Positions 42,214 through 61,086 of a stretch of DNA of 64,000 bases are shown in pieces. The notes beneath the pieces were generated by a model. The model was not told the DNA's origin, did not search any database, and saw only the letters and a program-made list of their open reading frames with translations. How positions within the stretch are numbered: position 1 is the first letter of the stretch; the number at the start of each line of letters is the position of its first letter. This stretch comes from Elysia chlorotica (taxonomy: Eukaryota; Mollusca; Gastropoda; Plakobranchidae). The stretch covers positions 1 to 64,000 of the forward strand of contig RQTK01000945.1 in assembly GCA_003991915.1 (NCBI GenBank). The letters run 5' to 3'. The position numbers were made by a program, and so were the translations under genes.

Positions 42214-45200
42214 CACAAAATGATTTTTAGCTGCAATGATTGGACTTGTTTATGATTCTTGCTCATCAATATATCTAGTTCTGAATACAACATTTTAAGT
42301 AAAATAGCGTGTGTACTTTAATGTTGGGGGTGGCAGCATAATACACATAGTTAAAATGCTTGGTACTCAGGTTGTTAGCTTTATTGTCAACTCTTTTTCT
42401 TCTAGCGGTGCTCTTATGGCACAACGTGAAATTGTTTATGTTGCGACACAGACAGGCAGTGAGTAGCACATAGTTCACAATTTAGCTTCTTATCCTGTGG
42501 TGAGTAGTGTTCAGCTGTTTTCGGTGACACTGACAGACTTAGATTCTAGAATACACTCAGACTTGGTTCTTGTTTAAAAAACAGGGGTTGACTAAGGTGA
42601 ATGAATTTATGAGCTAGAGCTTCAATGCTCTCAAGTGTTCTCGAGTGAGGTAGAAGGCCTAGAAATGTATAGATCTACATCTTGTGTATAAAAGAGCGAG
42701 GCGCCATATTCAAAATTAATGATTGATGGTTTTCTAGAGACTTCTGATCGTGTTGTAACATTTTGCCGCAGATGAACGCTGTTATTTTGCTGTTGTTAAG
42801 ATCCTTTACATATCTAAACAGATCGTCAAGCACTGATTTAGATATAAGTATTTTTGAGTTGCATTATTAATAAAGTTGAATTGCTAAGTTTCTACAACGC
42901 TTTTCTAGTATTGATTTGTGATTTGGTTAACATTGACAAGTTAGTGTGTCCGAGTCTTCGTGAATTATATTCANNAANTTGACCAGAAACAGGGACGCAC
43001 TTTTTTGAATGAACGTCACAGACAATTCGGTAATATCCCATTTCCGTTTCTTGTATCTTTTCTTTTCGGTCACACACTTTGAGATTAATAGCATGGGCAT
43101 TTNNTNNNNNNNNNNNNNNNNNNNNNNNNNNNNNNNNNNNNNNNNNNNNNNNNNNNNNNNNNNNNNNNNNNNNNNNNNNNNNNNNNNNNNNNNNNNNNNN
43201 NNNNNNNNNNNNNNNNNNNNNNNNNNNNNNNNNNNNNNNNNNNNNNNNNNNNNNNNNNNNNNNNNNNNNNNNNNNNNNNNNNNNNNNNNNNNNNNNNNNN
43301 NNNNNNNNNNNNNNNNNNNNNNNNNNNNNNNNNNNNNNNNNNNNNNNNNNNNNNNNNNNNNNNNNNNNNNNNNNNNNNNNNNNNNNNNNNNNNNNNNNNN
43401 NNNNNNNNNNNNNNNNNNNNNNNNNNNNNNNNNNNNNNNNNNNNNNNNNNNNNNNNNNNNNANGNNATNNNANNTNNNTTTTTCTCCTTCAGTTACCATC
43501 CTCATTATGGTCTTATTATTCGTGAGCAGCAAATTTCGAACTGAAGGCGTTCTTCATTAATAAAAAACAAACAAACAAGATACAAACAAAAACAAAACAA
43601 AACAAACATGCAAACAACAACAACAAAAACAAAAACAACTACATGACTGGTCAACGAAGAGTAAAGAGGTCACTCCAAAGACTCCGGGGAACGTTAAACT
43701 GTAGTAATTCATCTATTCTCTCAATGGACCGACAAAAGGTTCGAGGTTTGATTATCGACTGTAATATGTGGGCGAGGTATCGGATCCCACCTCGAGTATC
43801 CTACACCAAGACGCTGTAAAAACCCAAGAATGGATCAAAAGTCACAGAGCTTACTTTTATGGTTCAAAGTAATAAATCACGGAACTCCCCAATATGCACT
43901 TCACTATAGTCTCAAATCAAAAGTGTGTTGCTTATTTATTTCTCGTGGCAATCTGTACAATCCGTATAATTGTTCACATTGGTGTGTTGCCATTCATGCA
44001 CCCGTGCCTTGTCTCTGTATGTTTTTCTTGTACTCATAATTTGAATTAGCTAGATAAGCCAGCAAGTTGTTTTGATCTCTTTTCTCCCTCCAGATTCTAT
44101 TTCTGCGCTTTTATGCAGACGTTCCACATGTCTCCCGCTGTGTTCTATCCGACTCTACCGAGTGACAAACTGACGCCTGTTGGTAAGCATTACCATCTAA
44201 TGTCCAGACGTAACATGTTAAGGACAATCATTATAACCATTTCAGTGTAAGAAAATTTGCAATATTTAATAGCACTGTTAAGATTCTATTTTGATTGCAG
44301 CCAGTCTTAACACAATGTACATACGTCGAAAAGACATTACGCAGAGAACGTTCATTTCAGATAATTTAAAACGCATTTTTAACACTTTGGATTAGACGAT
44401 GTTTGCCAAAGGAAACATCAATTAAAAATAAAGTAGAAACAGCTTTAGTTCAGCTTTGTTTCTACAGTCCAACGTCAACAGTAATACTGTACCGTGAATG
44501 GATCCCAACACTAAGATCTGAAAAAAATTGTAGGTATAGCCACAAAGAGACAGTGCCGGGATACCAGGGCTCCAATATCAACCGTTCACACTGTAATTGA
44601 CACCGAATCAACCTAAAGGGGGCGCAATCATAAAAGTAGTACGCTCCCACTTGCTAGCTACATAGTTAAATGACATAAAATACATTTTAAAGAAAAAGAC
44701 CTGATTAAACGAAACGGCAAAAATAAGTGAATAAATAAATAAATAAAAAAAAAAACAACAACAAACAAACAAAACAAAAAAAAACCTTAGATTTATCTCA
44801 ATTGTGTTTATCTGCACTACAGCTGATTGTACTGGATTTATCTTAATTGTTTATCTTCAATTGTAGATAAACACCGTTAAGATAAATCCATTTTTGGGTC
44901 GTTTCTTTCAATAAGGTCTTTCCATCAAAGGTTTATTTTATGAATTTGTTGTTTGTTTAATCACAACAATATAACCTATATAGTGCTTACGCTGCTAACG
45001 TTGGGCGTTAATGAACCAACTATTGTCTAATCGATCTTCCAAAACTATTTTTTTTCTTCAGACCCAGACTCCCCAGAGGGCAGGCAAGGCGTGACTGCGA
45101 AATTCTACCCTCCCAGGACAGAGAAAGTCTTCACCCCGCAGTGCTAGTCAGTAAACAATGAAACAATCTTGAGTCTCTGCTTTCTTTTTACCATTGCAGC

Positions 45201-48200
45201 ATAAACTAACCGCACCGGTATTATCTTTTTACTTAAACTCATCTGACTTAAACACGGTATTTTATGATCATCTCCTTAAACGCCATTATTTTTGATTCTT
45301 TGAAATATTAATATGTGTAATATGTTAAAGTCGACTAAATGTAATGCGTCGATTGATTATCGATTTTTTGTGTGAACCACATAGCCAAAAATTGAAGATT
45401 TTGTTACATTAAAAGTCATTGTTTATTGGAATGATCAAAAACTGTTTTATATTTTTCCGTCTTTCATTTTCAGTATGCGTTTCAGAGAGCTGGAGATCTA
45501 CAAAAAGGTGATTGGTTTCCGCGGTGGCCCAGCCGAGATTCCACCCATATGGATGTGTAGTTACTTCAACAAGGCTATCATATCCCTGGGGTCATCGGAG
45601 TTTTCACGGGTTAGAATCTTAGGTAAGGTAACTAGCAAAAATATAAAAGACACACACACACACACACACACATTTTACAGACCACAGATACATTCTATTA
45701 GGCATCACTTCTGCCCCCAAAAGAATTTTCCAAGAAAAAAACAAGATGGAACTTTAAAAAAAAAGCAAACTGGGACTTGCACCAATAAACTTCATACCGA
45801 CATTTAAGTAATATTGAGAGAAATACAGACGTATGTGCAGACACTAAACCAAAACATCACAGAGGCAATGTTGAGGGCTGCACAAATTAGGATACTGAAA
45901 GACTGTCACAGAAAGTACATACCTTTTTGGAACGTCAAGATTAAGAAAGCAATCAACGTGAAAGAGGAAGTAAGAAAAACTTTGGAAATTTGTTCAACAC
46001 CGGAAAACAAAACACTATATAACAGAACTAGTGCTCAAGTGAAACGGACCGTGAAGATAACCAAACAACACAACCAAACAACACAAATGGGCAAACTCAT
46101 TTGCTGAACTTGATCTAACTACATTTGGCGCCGAAGATTGAGCCCTACATAATAATTATACTCAATAGTAAAAAAGACTTGATAGATCTGATGAACACAG
46201 AACTATCGATAAATACCCAGAGAACTCAATCATAGTATACACAGATGGTTAGCCTTTAAAGTAAACTAAATTTTGGTTATGGCTCAAGCATACAATTACA
46301 AGATGGCACCCGCAAAAGTTCTATCAAATCCCCGTGGGAAACGGTGTTAAAATTTTGAGGCAGAATCTGTAGCAATAAAAGCTTCATTCCACTAACTATC
46401 AAACTTATTTTTGATCAAGTCTAAAAAATTAACTGATGTTGTTGTTTTCTCTGATGCTAAATCTTTCTTGCAGGCTGTTAAAAACTTGCAAACATAAAAC
46501 TTATACATGAAAAGCCTTGTAAAAGCTTTTACCAACTTCCTTACTGCTCATGATGTCAAACTCACACTATGATGGATACCAGGACATATAAACATTAATT
46601 TTAACGAAATGAAAGAGCAGACAAACTATCTAAAAAAAGGAACAAGATACAATCTCAACCAGCATCAATAACTACAGCTAAACAAATTAAGAAACAACAA
46701 GATTGAGGAATGTCTAAATGATTGGGCTTTGGGAAAGACTGGAAGATCTGTATTCAAACACATGCCAGCACCCAACCCAGCATTAATTTTCTGAAATGTC
46801 AAGACAATGTGACAATATAATATCGGCTTCGCACTCAGCATATTCCACTCAACTTCGCTTACAACCCCCGGAAGAACATTTCTGCTCTCTCTGCCCCCAG
46901 ACATATGCAACAGTCTAACTATCCTACAGTACAAGGCCTCCGCCCAAAACGTCTTCCACCTAACACTACTTTTGAAAACACATTATATTGGGGAAAAGAC
47001 CAACTGGAAAGTATTATAGTACATTCTTCATCGTGACATCAGGTCGAAGGGCGCAGGCTCAAGTGGCTGCGGGATTAGAAAAGTACCGGGTAAATTAAGT
47101 CTGGTTAAAGCAACCCGTTTCTATAAAGTTGATGTTAATATATCAAGCTTGCACGATTTATTGAGGATGAAGACAAGCAGAAGATTTCCCTCTTTGTGCC
47201 ATATCTTTACAAAGAGATTAATAACGATTTGGTGTCTGTATGTTCCATTTAGAACGGTAGAAAAACAATTGTACATTAAACAACACTGGGCCTTTCTGTT
47301 CTGTAGTTATTCCCTTGTTGAAAAAGAAATCAATGTCAAACTTTTATATGATGAAAAAGGCAGAAAATATTTGGAAGGGTTCTGTTTCAAATTTAAACAT
47401 TGAACACAATTTATGTTTTTTCACTTCACAAAATAACTACTGAATAAAGGATGTAAACAATAATCAGGCCTGAGTCCTAAATAAAAGTTCAACTCAAAGA
47501 ACCTTGCCTCGGTGGAAAAAAGCATTTACAAATGTATTTTCAATTTCATCAAACGAACTTAAATCAAATTTAAAATCGAAAGATAGCATTTAACGGATAA
47601 CCTTAAACAAATATTGATTTAGATAACGCAGGAGCAGGCGACTCTATACATCGTTTATTTTCAGGCATGGTTCACCTGAGTCAACAGATCACGGTCTACC
47701 AAGACTTAAGTCCCCTGCTGCACGGTCACTTCACGGTGACATTTCTCAACGAAGAGTACAGGATGACTACTCGGGGACTGGAGAACACGGTCAGGTAAAC
47801 TTTCCCCTATACCAGTCCTGGCAACATAGAATACAATCACGCGCATTTTCCTCTATACGTGTGTGACAATAAAAAAAACAACAACGAGGTATAGTTTCCC
47901 TTTATTACTATGGCCGTAAAAAATTACCAGGAACACTTTTGCCCTGTGAATTTGAAATACAATCAGGTACCATTATTCATCTTTACCCGTGAACATAAGC
48001 TTAGACTACGAATAGGTACACTTGACCCTATATCCGTCACCATAGAATACAATTAGGTATATACCTCATTTATATGTGACCATATAATACAATCGGTTAC
48101 AACTTTCCTCTGTACATGTGACATTCAAAATAGCCCCTGCGTAGTGCAAAATACTTGTAGCTCATTTGGAATAGGTAAAAGGTCTTGACTCGGAAGCAGG

Positions 48201-50608
48201 CGGTCCGCGGTTCGAACCTTAGCAGGTGCAGCTGTCATCATTAGAATCTTTGGAAAACCGAGGGTACGTAAAGCTCACTAAAGATTACAAAACAGTGGCT
48301 GGGGAGCACCGAGGACAGGAGGTGCACGGTTCGAATCTAAGCTATGCAACCGTCTCCTTATATGATGTCCGCGAAACCTATGGGACGTGAAACGTTTAAC
48401 ATTAATTTGTAATATACTATTCCGGATAATGGCAGCCAATTTGTAAACAGAAGCTGACCAGTGTATGTCTTTTTCGAATAGTTTTGTTAACTTGATTTTC
48501 AACAATCCCCTGAAAAAGATATTAAAAATTATTAGTTTTACGTCGGCTATATTTTCTGAAGAATCCTATACGAAGTAAAGTTTGCACAGGTGCTCTCATA
48601 AATAATCAAATATCGGACATCATTACACAGCTCAGTTTTCTTTTCGACTGACCTATCTGGCGATCCTAAAGAAAGCTTTTAAATCTCTTGAAGACGGATA
48701 CGAGGAAAAGATTGCACACACCGGTTTTTATTCTTTCCAGGAGAATCTGTTACGATAAATTTATGAGTAGCATTAACACAGAGGCTAAGGGATAACGCCC
48801 CCTTGAAAAGTTATAAAAATAATTAGTCTGATACTATGTAAAAATTCAATTTTCTTGGAGTTTTTTTTAATCATCCGAAAGCATCATCATTATTTTATGT
48901 CCAGCTCTCAAATTGCGCTAGTTTTTAAATACATGAACCAAAATAATACTTATTTTAATCAACTGTTTGCAATATTGACATTTAACAACTGTCCACAGGG
49001 GCTGTGTGTGGGGTCGAAACGACGTTCTCATGTGGGAATGTGTGATGACTGGTATCTCGATTTTACCGAACCATAAAAAAGGCAAACGGGTTCCACCTAG
49101 GAAACCAGACTGTAAGTGAACCAAACCAATAGTACGATATGCGACTCAAGTTGTATTGGGATGGTTTTTGTTTAACTGTTTCCTTTACTGTACCATGTAT
49201 CCAAAGGTAAGAGTGAAATAATGTAGTGTGTTTTTCTCTTTAACATCAAATGTTCAGGTCTAGAAGTTATAACTATGAGAATTATTTTTGTGTTACTTTA
49301 TTTTAACAAATATCTAAGTTCAAGTTGAGAATGAGGCCGGCTTTGTCCCATCCCCACTGGTTGGGCCCGTGTCAGTACATGTATAATGAGACATGCTAAG
49401 TCAATTCTTGGTACCCCCGATACACCTTTGTATGGCAGCTAGCAAAATTTACCAGAGGTTACTTTTGGGAGCCGTCGCCATACATGAAAACCTAGAAGAT
49501 ATTATCCTTGGTCCCATTGCAGCTTTTGACGCATTTGCTAGATGTTTCACCCATAGAAAAACATTCGTCTAATCATCCACAGTCCACATTTACAAGCAAG
49601 AAGAGATCAAAGCCCCAGAGAACATCGGGATGGTGTTTGCACGAGCCACGCAGGACTACCAACCACAACACATCAGCAAACGGACAGCTAAGCTGGTCGG
49701 CTTCAACAGCCCTATCGCACACGGACTCTGGACCATGGCTGTATCTGTAGACAAGATTATGGATAACGGTCAGTGTTAGCAACCAGAGTTTTTTAACCTT
49801 AGACCTTGACGCGACAAATCTGAACACCTCAGACATTGACACATTATACCGTAACACCTCACACATTGACACCTTATATCTTGACCCCTTAGATATTGAC
49901 GTCTTATACTGTTATACATCACACATTGACACCTTATATCTTGACCGCTTAGATAGTGATATCTTATACTGTTATACATCACACATTGATACCTTATATC
50001 TTGACGCCTTAGATATTGACGTCTTATACTGTTATACATCAGACATTGACACCTTATTATTTATATCTTGACCGCTTAGATAGTGATATCTAATACTGCT
50101 ATACATCAGACATTGACACCTTATATCTTGACCGCTTAGATATTGACGCCTATACTGTTACACATCAGACATTGATTCCTCATACATTCCTCATAACACC
50201 TCATGCATTAGCAGCTTATAACACCTCATACATTGGTAATTTGTACTTCAACACCTCATTCAATGATACCTTATAACTTAACACCTCAGACGATAACACC
50301 TCAGACCTTGTCACCTCATGCCTTGACATCAGTCAACCAATCCACCACCCAGTGTCGTCCCCAAAACGTTCTACCTTTGTGATTTCTGCCGTTTCTGTCA
50401 CTCAGAACAGAGAAGTTTTAAAGACAAGTACCCACTGCACCTAGAAGTTCACTTCAAGCGGCCAATGATTTTCCCCGGGACAGCCTACTTGCAGTACGAC
50501 AAGCCCAGGGACCCGTCCCACCTGACCAACTTCAGACTGGTACAGCCACAGAACACGATCCCCATCCTCGTAGGGCTCATGCACACTGGGGAGTCTCTTC
50601 AGGAGTGA
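41445..50608 (+). CDS. Membrane-anchored MaoC/R-hydratase-like hot-dog protein, paralogue A
   Basis: Eight exons, all GT-AG and in phase: 41445-41596, 44094-44182, 45062-45146, 45474-45622, 47665-47794, 48999-49111, 49583-49768, 50406-50608; 368 aa. One N-terminal membrane helix (residues ~4-27, LLHILLYVAFIIAALAVLLE) is followed by basic NTKTRR, so the rest is probably cytosolic and ER- or organelle-bound. The middle has GMVHLSQQITVYQDLSP and RGLENTVRG, like the first half of bacterial double-hot-dog acyl dehydratases. The C-terminal half has DYQPQH (D264, H269) then AKLVGFNSPIAHGLW, matching the MaoC active-site loop D-x-N-P-x-H and the GF..PIAHG helix. Gln replaces the usual Asn. Enoyl-CoA or thioester hydration is therefore possible but unproven. 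The start at 41445 is chosen because paralogue B starts with the same MW; an upstream in-frame ATG at 41385 is less likely. All exon phases match paralogue B. Confidence 0.85.
41956..42212. repeat. CAA/AAC-rich simple sequence
   Basis: A loose CAAA/CAA tract at about 41990-42050 and a clean (CAA)n run at about 42176-42212, in intron 1 of paralogue A. Apparent poly-Leu and poly-Cys open frames across it are artefacts of the triplet repeat. Confidence 0.85.
42500..42973 (+). mobile_element. LTR-like fossil repeat, second copy
   Basis: Shares with 24840-25815 the TATA-type box (GTGTATAAAAGAGC near 42685), TTTTGCTGTTGTT, TTAATAAAGTTGAAT and the end GTGAATTATATTCA, where undetermined bases begin. 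No internal retroelement region is visible. Old and degraded; the LTR identity is inferred from layout only. Confidence 0.3.
43103..43478. other. Assembly gap
   Basis: A run of undetermined bases, with single Ns also at 42974-42978. It lies in intron 1 of paralogue A and hides no known exon, since exons 1 and 2 join in phase. Open frames drawn across the Ns are meaningless. Confidence 0.98.
43650..43825 (+). repeat. SINE-like element with a B-box motif
   Basis: GGTTCGAGGTTTGATTATCG near 43738 resembles a Pol III B-box in a degenerate tRNA-like head; an ACGCTGTAAAA tail follows. The preceding CTCAATGGACCGA string recurs near 63071. Probably another SINE family from that at 33636. Confidence 0.4.
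44430..44600 (-). repeat. SINE 3' fragment, reverse orientation
   Basis: Plus-strand GATCCCAACACTAAGATCTG and AGAGACAGTGCCGGGATACC are reverse-complement relatives of the SINE 3' body (compare 59180-59250 and 57340-57365). It lies between exons 2 and 3 of paralogue A. Confidence 0.5.
44788..44892. repeat. Small palindromic (MITE-like) element
   Basis: GGATTTATCTTAATTGTTTATCT at about 44836-44858 pairs with the sequence at about 44867-44891 to give a near-complete hairpin with a loop of about 8 bases. A further direct copy of the arm lies at about 44789-44813. It resembles a foldback transposon remnant. Confidence 0.55.
44940..45030 (+). repeat. SINE tail fragment
   Basis: ACCTATATAGTGCTTACGCT then AACGTTGGGCGTTAATGAAC is the characteristic 3' end of the SINE family seen at 33636. 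A similar tail is at about 41690-41735. Confidence 0.55.
45646..45671. repeat. (CA)n microsatellite
   Basis: Thirteen or so CA units just after exon 4 of paralogue A. Confidence 0.9.
45814..47095 (+). mobile_element. Non-LTR retrotransposon remnant with RNase H
   Basis: Lies in intron 4 of paralogue A. Part 1 (45814-46107) is an open frame with HRKYIPFWNVKIKKAIN, the linker between endonuclease and reverse transcriptase in Jockey/CR1-like LINEs (pattern .Y.P.WN.E...A). The reverse transcriptase is missing: by 46212-46248 the sequence is at the RNase H start (ENSIIVYTDG), with FEAES near 46348, WIPGHI near 46576 and the zinc-knuckle-like CSLCPQTY near 46882. Stops and frame changes are frequent, so it is dead and internally deleted. 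The 3' end (from about 46965) matches the fragment at 14125-14275. Confidence 0.75.
48160..48400 (+). repeat. Two tandem tRNA-like SINE heads
   Basis: B-box motifs CGGTTCGAACC (about 48210) and CGGTTCGAATC (about 48331) lie 121 bp apart, each preceded by a weak A-box region and followed by an AAACC..GGGTACGTAAAG / AAACCTATGGGACGTGAAAC tail. Neither folds convincingly as a tRNA. Intron 5 of paralogue A. Confidence 0.5.
49330..49440 (+). repeat. SINE body fragment
   Basis: CCACTGGTTGGGCCCGTGTC followed by AGTACATGTATAATGAGAC matches the SINE body at 33716-33745. Intron 6 of paralogue A. Confidence 0.6.
49785..50335. repeat. Minisatellite in intron 7 of paralogue A
   Basis: A nested repeat: a short unit like ACATTGACACCTTATA is arranged in higher-order units of about 60 bp (TATACTGTTATACATCACAC recurs near 49906, 49966 and 50026). 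It decays toward 50330. It reads open on the minus strand as RGQDIRCQCVMYNSIR-type repeats, a by-product of the repeat and not a gene. Confidence 0.85.
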
Positions 50609-50625
50609 CACGCAGCGAGAGATAT

Positions 50626-50636
50626 GGAGAGGGAGA

Positions 50637-50694
<58 letters not shown>
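50626..50694. repeat. (GA)n microsatellite in the 3' UTR of paralogue A
   Basis: About 30 GA units starting within 20 bases of the stop codon. A second GA-rich stretch runs from about 51000 to 51118. Confidence 0.9.
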
Positions 50695-50696
<2 letters not shown>

Positions 50697-50701
50697 TGGA
50701 G

Positions 50702-50993
50702 ACAGAAAGGGGAAGAGAGTGAAAGAGTGTGCATATGTGTGAGAGAGATGAGTCTATTAAACCTTACCAACTATAAACTGGTAGAGCCTAAAGCTCGACC
50801 CCCATCGTCATAGGACTCATGCATACTGGGGATTCTCTTCAGGAGCGAAAGAAAGGGGAAGAGAGAGAAAGAGTGTGCATATGTGTGAGAGATGAGTCCA
50901 TTAAACCTTACCAACTATAAACTGGTAGAGCCTAAAGCTCGACCCCCATCCTCATAGGACTCATGCATACTGGGGATTCTCTTCAGGAGCGAA
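50702..50993 (+). repeat. Two tandem decayed copies of the last exon's 3' end
   Basis: At about 50760-50848 and 50901-50990 the sequence CTTACCAACTATAAACTGGT ... ACTCATGCATACTGGGGATT CTCTTCAGGAGCGA follows the end of exon 8 of paralogue A (CTGACCAACTTCAGACTGGT ... CTCATGCACACTGGGGAGTC TCTTCAGGAGTGA). The two copies are nearly identical to each other and more diverged from the exon. They are part of an about 147 bp tandem unit that includes flanking GA-rich DNA. They have no acceptor and lie in the 3' UTR. Confidence 0.85.
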
Positions 50994-51222
50994 TATCAGG
51001 AAGGTAGGGAGAGGGAGAGGGAAGGAGAGATAGAGAGAGGAAGAGAGAGAGAAGCGGAGAGAGAGAATGAGAGAGAGAGAGAAGCAGAGAGAGAGAATGA
51101 GAGAGAAAGAGAAAAAGATATTGATTACGTTTTCTTCATCATAGGACTGGAAGATATTTATAATATTAAAATACATCTCTTTGTTGTATAAAATGTAACA
51201 CTTAGTGTTGAAGTGCAAACGA

Positions 51223-51228
51223 AATAAA
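51223..51228 (+). promoter_or_regulatory. Candidate poly(A) signal of paralogue A
   Basis: AATAAA about 615 bases after the stop, with a second AATAAA at about 51239. Both follow the exon 8 relic copies, so the relics would be transcribed. Confidence 0.5.
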
Positions 51229-51239
51229 CGGAACAAAAA

Positions 51240-53532
51240 TAAATCATGTTATTCCACTGTGTGTTTTCTCCATTAAATTTAATGCATTTAACGTTAAAGC
51301 GCATTTTATTGAATTTTCTCATTACTTTGTATCCAACTTTTACACTTAGATTGCTGGTTAGTTTGGCAGCTCTGTCTATAACAATCAAGAACATTAAGTT
51401 CACAATAAAGTGGCAAGCTTTACTGTATGACCTCACATTTACAGGTCGTCTATCCGTTTGTGTTAAGGTTAAGCAATTTCAGACACTTGTTTTGTGGTTA
51501 TGGCCAGGGGTGGTAGACAATTATAAGGTCAACGATGTGGCAACCTCATTAGCAATGGGTGCATCTAAGTCAACCAAATTATGCGTCTATGATGTGCCAT
51601 CGCTCTTTACTTTTCTTCTTCATTTTGTCCGATTGAACACCATTCTGATGCCCAATTTGAAGGTGTTAAGGTAAAGCCCTTTCATATTTTGAAGCATTAC
51701 TTACTAATTTACTAGAATGTGTAAAATGTTTTTTTTTAAGCTTAGAGTAATGCCGTTTTTAAGTATTTGGCTAATTATTATTCGCTAGAATAAGGTGTGT
51801 CCCTTTTTTTTATGATAATGATGATTTTTTATACGCTCAAATTAATGTGTTCGCAGGTACCTAAAAAGTAGAGATAAAATTAATAAGGATAAAACCTAAA
51901 TTCACCACATAAAATACGCGGAAGGATATTCAGTACTTTTCCATGAATTTATTGTGAATAATTATGTTGTGTATATGTACAAGCATAAAAACAGAAGCAA
52001 AGTTATGTATCCGCTGTGAAATGTTGTATAATTTATATGTAATAGATAGACAGTAGTAATAACATAAAAACAGAAGCAAAGTTATGTATCCGCTGTGAAA
52101 TGTTGTATAATTTATATGTAATAGATAGACAGTAGTAATAACACGGAGATAATATGCTGGTTCAATTTTGTACTTTAAGAAATCTTTAAGATCTCGGTTT
52201 GGAATGAAAATTTGGTAAAAAGAACAAGAACAACAAGAAGAATAAAAACATAACGAGAAAAAGAACAAGAACATGAACAACAGTAATATAAAAGACAGTA
52301 CACACAACAACAACGTTTTGGTAAGGGCACATAAAAAATCGATTGATCGAGAGAAGAAATTATAATGCAAAGATAATCAAGGAAAAACCAAAAAGTGAGA
52401 CTGGAAGAGAAATCAGTAAACTGCTAAATGGGAGCAAAGATATATCGATTTTTTAAACGATGTTATTGAATAGCACTAAATAAGGTCTATAAAGAATCGA
52501 GTCAGGTAATTAATCAAAGTTAGCTTTCTGAAAGAAAAGTATAAATAACAAACAAAACAAAAACAAATAAGGTGATATTTCAAACGTATACTGATATTTC
52601 AATTGTAGCTTTAAAAATCCCATACTGATTTTACTTCTGATACTTGTGTATTGATAAACAATTGAGAACGAGTTTGAATGCAATGTTGGTCTATTGGGAT
52701 GATAGTGCATCTACGTCTAAAATATCACTTAATATACTTATCACAATCTATGGCTTTATACGTTATAGAATTGCTCCGGATGGTATTTTCAATTGTATTT
52801 TGTTTCGTCTTGCGTGTCACATATGGCTTTAATTTTTGTAAAATAAATTTAAAAAATACTTAGTCTTATTTATAGTGCCACTGAAAAGATTAATGATTTA
52901 AGAGAATAAAAAAAACACAACTTTGGCAAATATCTTACATTATATCCTTAAACATAAACACCCATAACAACATTTCAACATTAATTTTTAGTTAAAATTG
53001 TGAAATTTCGGCACTTCAAGAAAATGCACAATTTCTACTCCAATCCAAGAAAAAACATCTTTGCTACTGCCGGATTTGTATAATTATCGATTAATACCTT
53101 TCCCTCGTATTATTAGCGTTTAATAGCCCCGCCACTCCAAATGAAAAAAAAAAACGGGGGTCTATACCGATAGGCTTTTTGCTTATGTAATAGGAGCTAG
53201 ATATAATAGAGGCTGACCACTCCAATTACCATAAATTTTAGCTAGTGCTCAAAAGTGATTAGAAGTAGGTTTTAGGGGAAAATTCTTACCACCCTAGCAT
53301 TAACTTGTATTTAAAACATCATTCCTTTTGTAACAGGATCGAACAGGCTTAAAGGCATGCGTGTAGTGTGTACATAATAAAAAAAAAACATGCTTGGTTT
53401 GATCTATGGCGTTTTTCTTTCAGATATTTTATTTTTGTTTTCAACATTAATTTTCTATGAAATAAGATTTCATCATGGCATTTTTATTTGGACTTCAGCA
53501 TCAGACCCTTAGTTAAAGGAAACTGAGCAACA
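51240..53532. other. Intergenic DNA between the two MaoC-like genes
   Basis: AT-rich, with no recognisable gene. It contains a recent perfect tandem duplication of 79 bp (51984-52062 and 52063-52141; start CATAAAAACAGAAGC). The putative promoter and 5' UTR of paralogue B lie at its right end. Confidence 0.6.
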
Positions 53533-60797
<7,265 letters not shown>

Positions 60798-60983
60798 CGG
60801 GACACTAAGATGAGACGGCGGGACATAGATCACTTGCACGTTTACATGTGCACAGGGAACAACTGCGAGAGTCAGGGAAATCTAGGAGGAGACGGTGGAA
60901 TGTTTGATAGAATGTAACTTCAAGATCATCATATAACCTATAAATCTAAATTGATAATACTCTGTCTCTTCTAGACCTTCATA

Positions 60984-61086
<103 letters not shown>

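Noticed and set aside
42927-43560. Long open frames across undetermined bases
   Set aside because: They are open only because Ns cannot give stop codons. The same applies to frames at 61074-61928.
48179-48236. True tRNA gene
   Set aside because: A good B-box is present but no seven-base acceptor stem or anticodon arm pairs. It is read as a SINE head.
49785-50335. CRISPR-like array
   Set aside because: Repeats are contiguous and degenerate with no unique spacers, the sequence is eukaryotic, and it lies in an intron.
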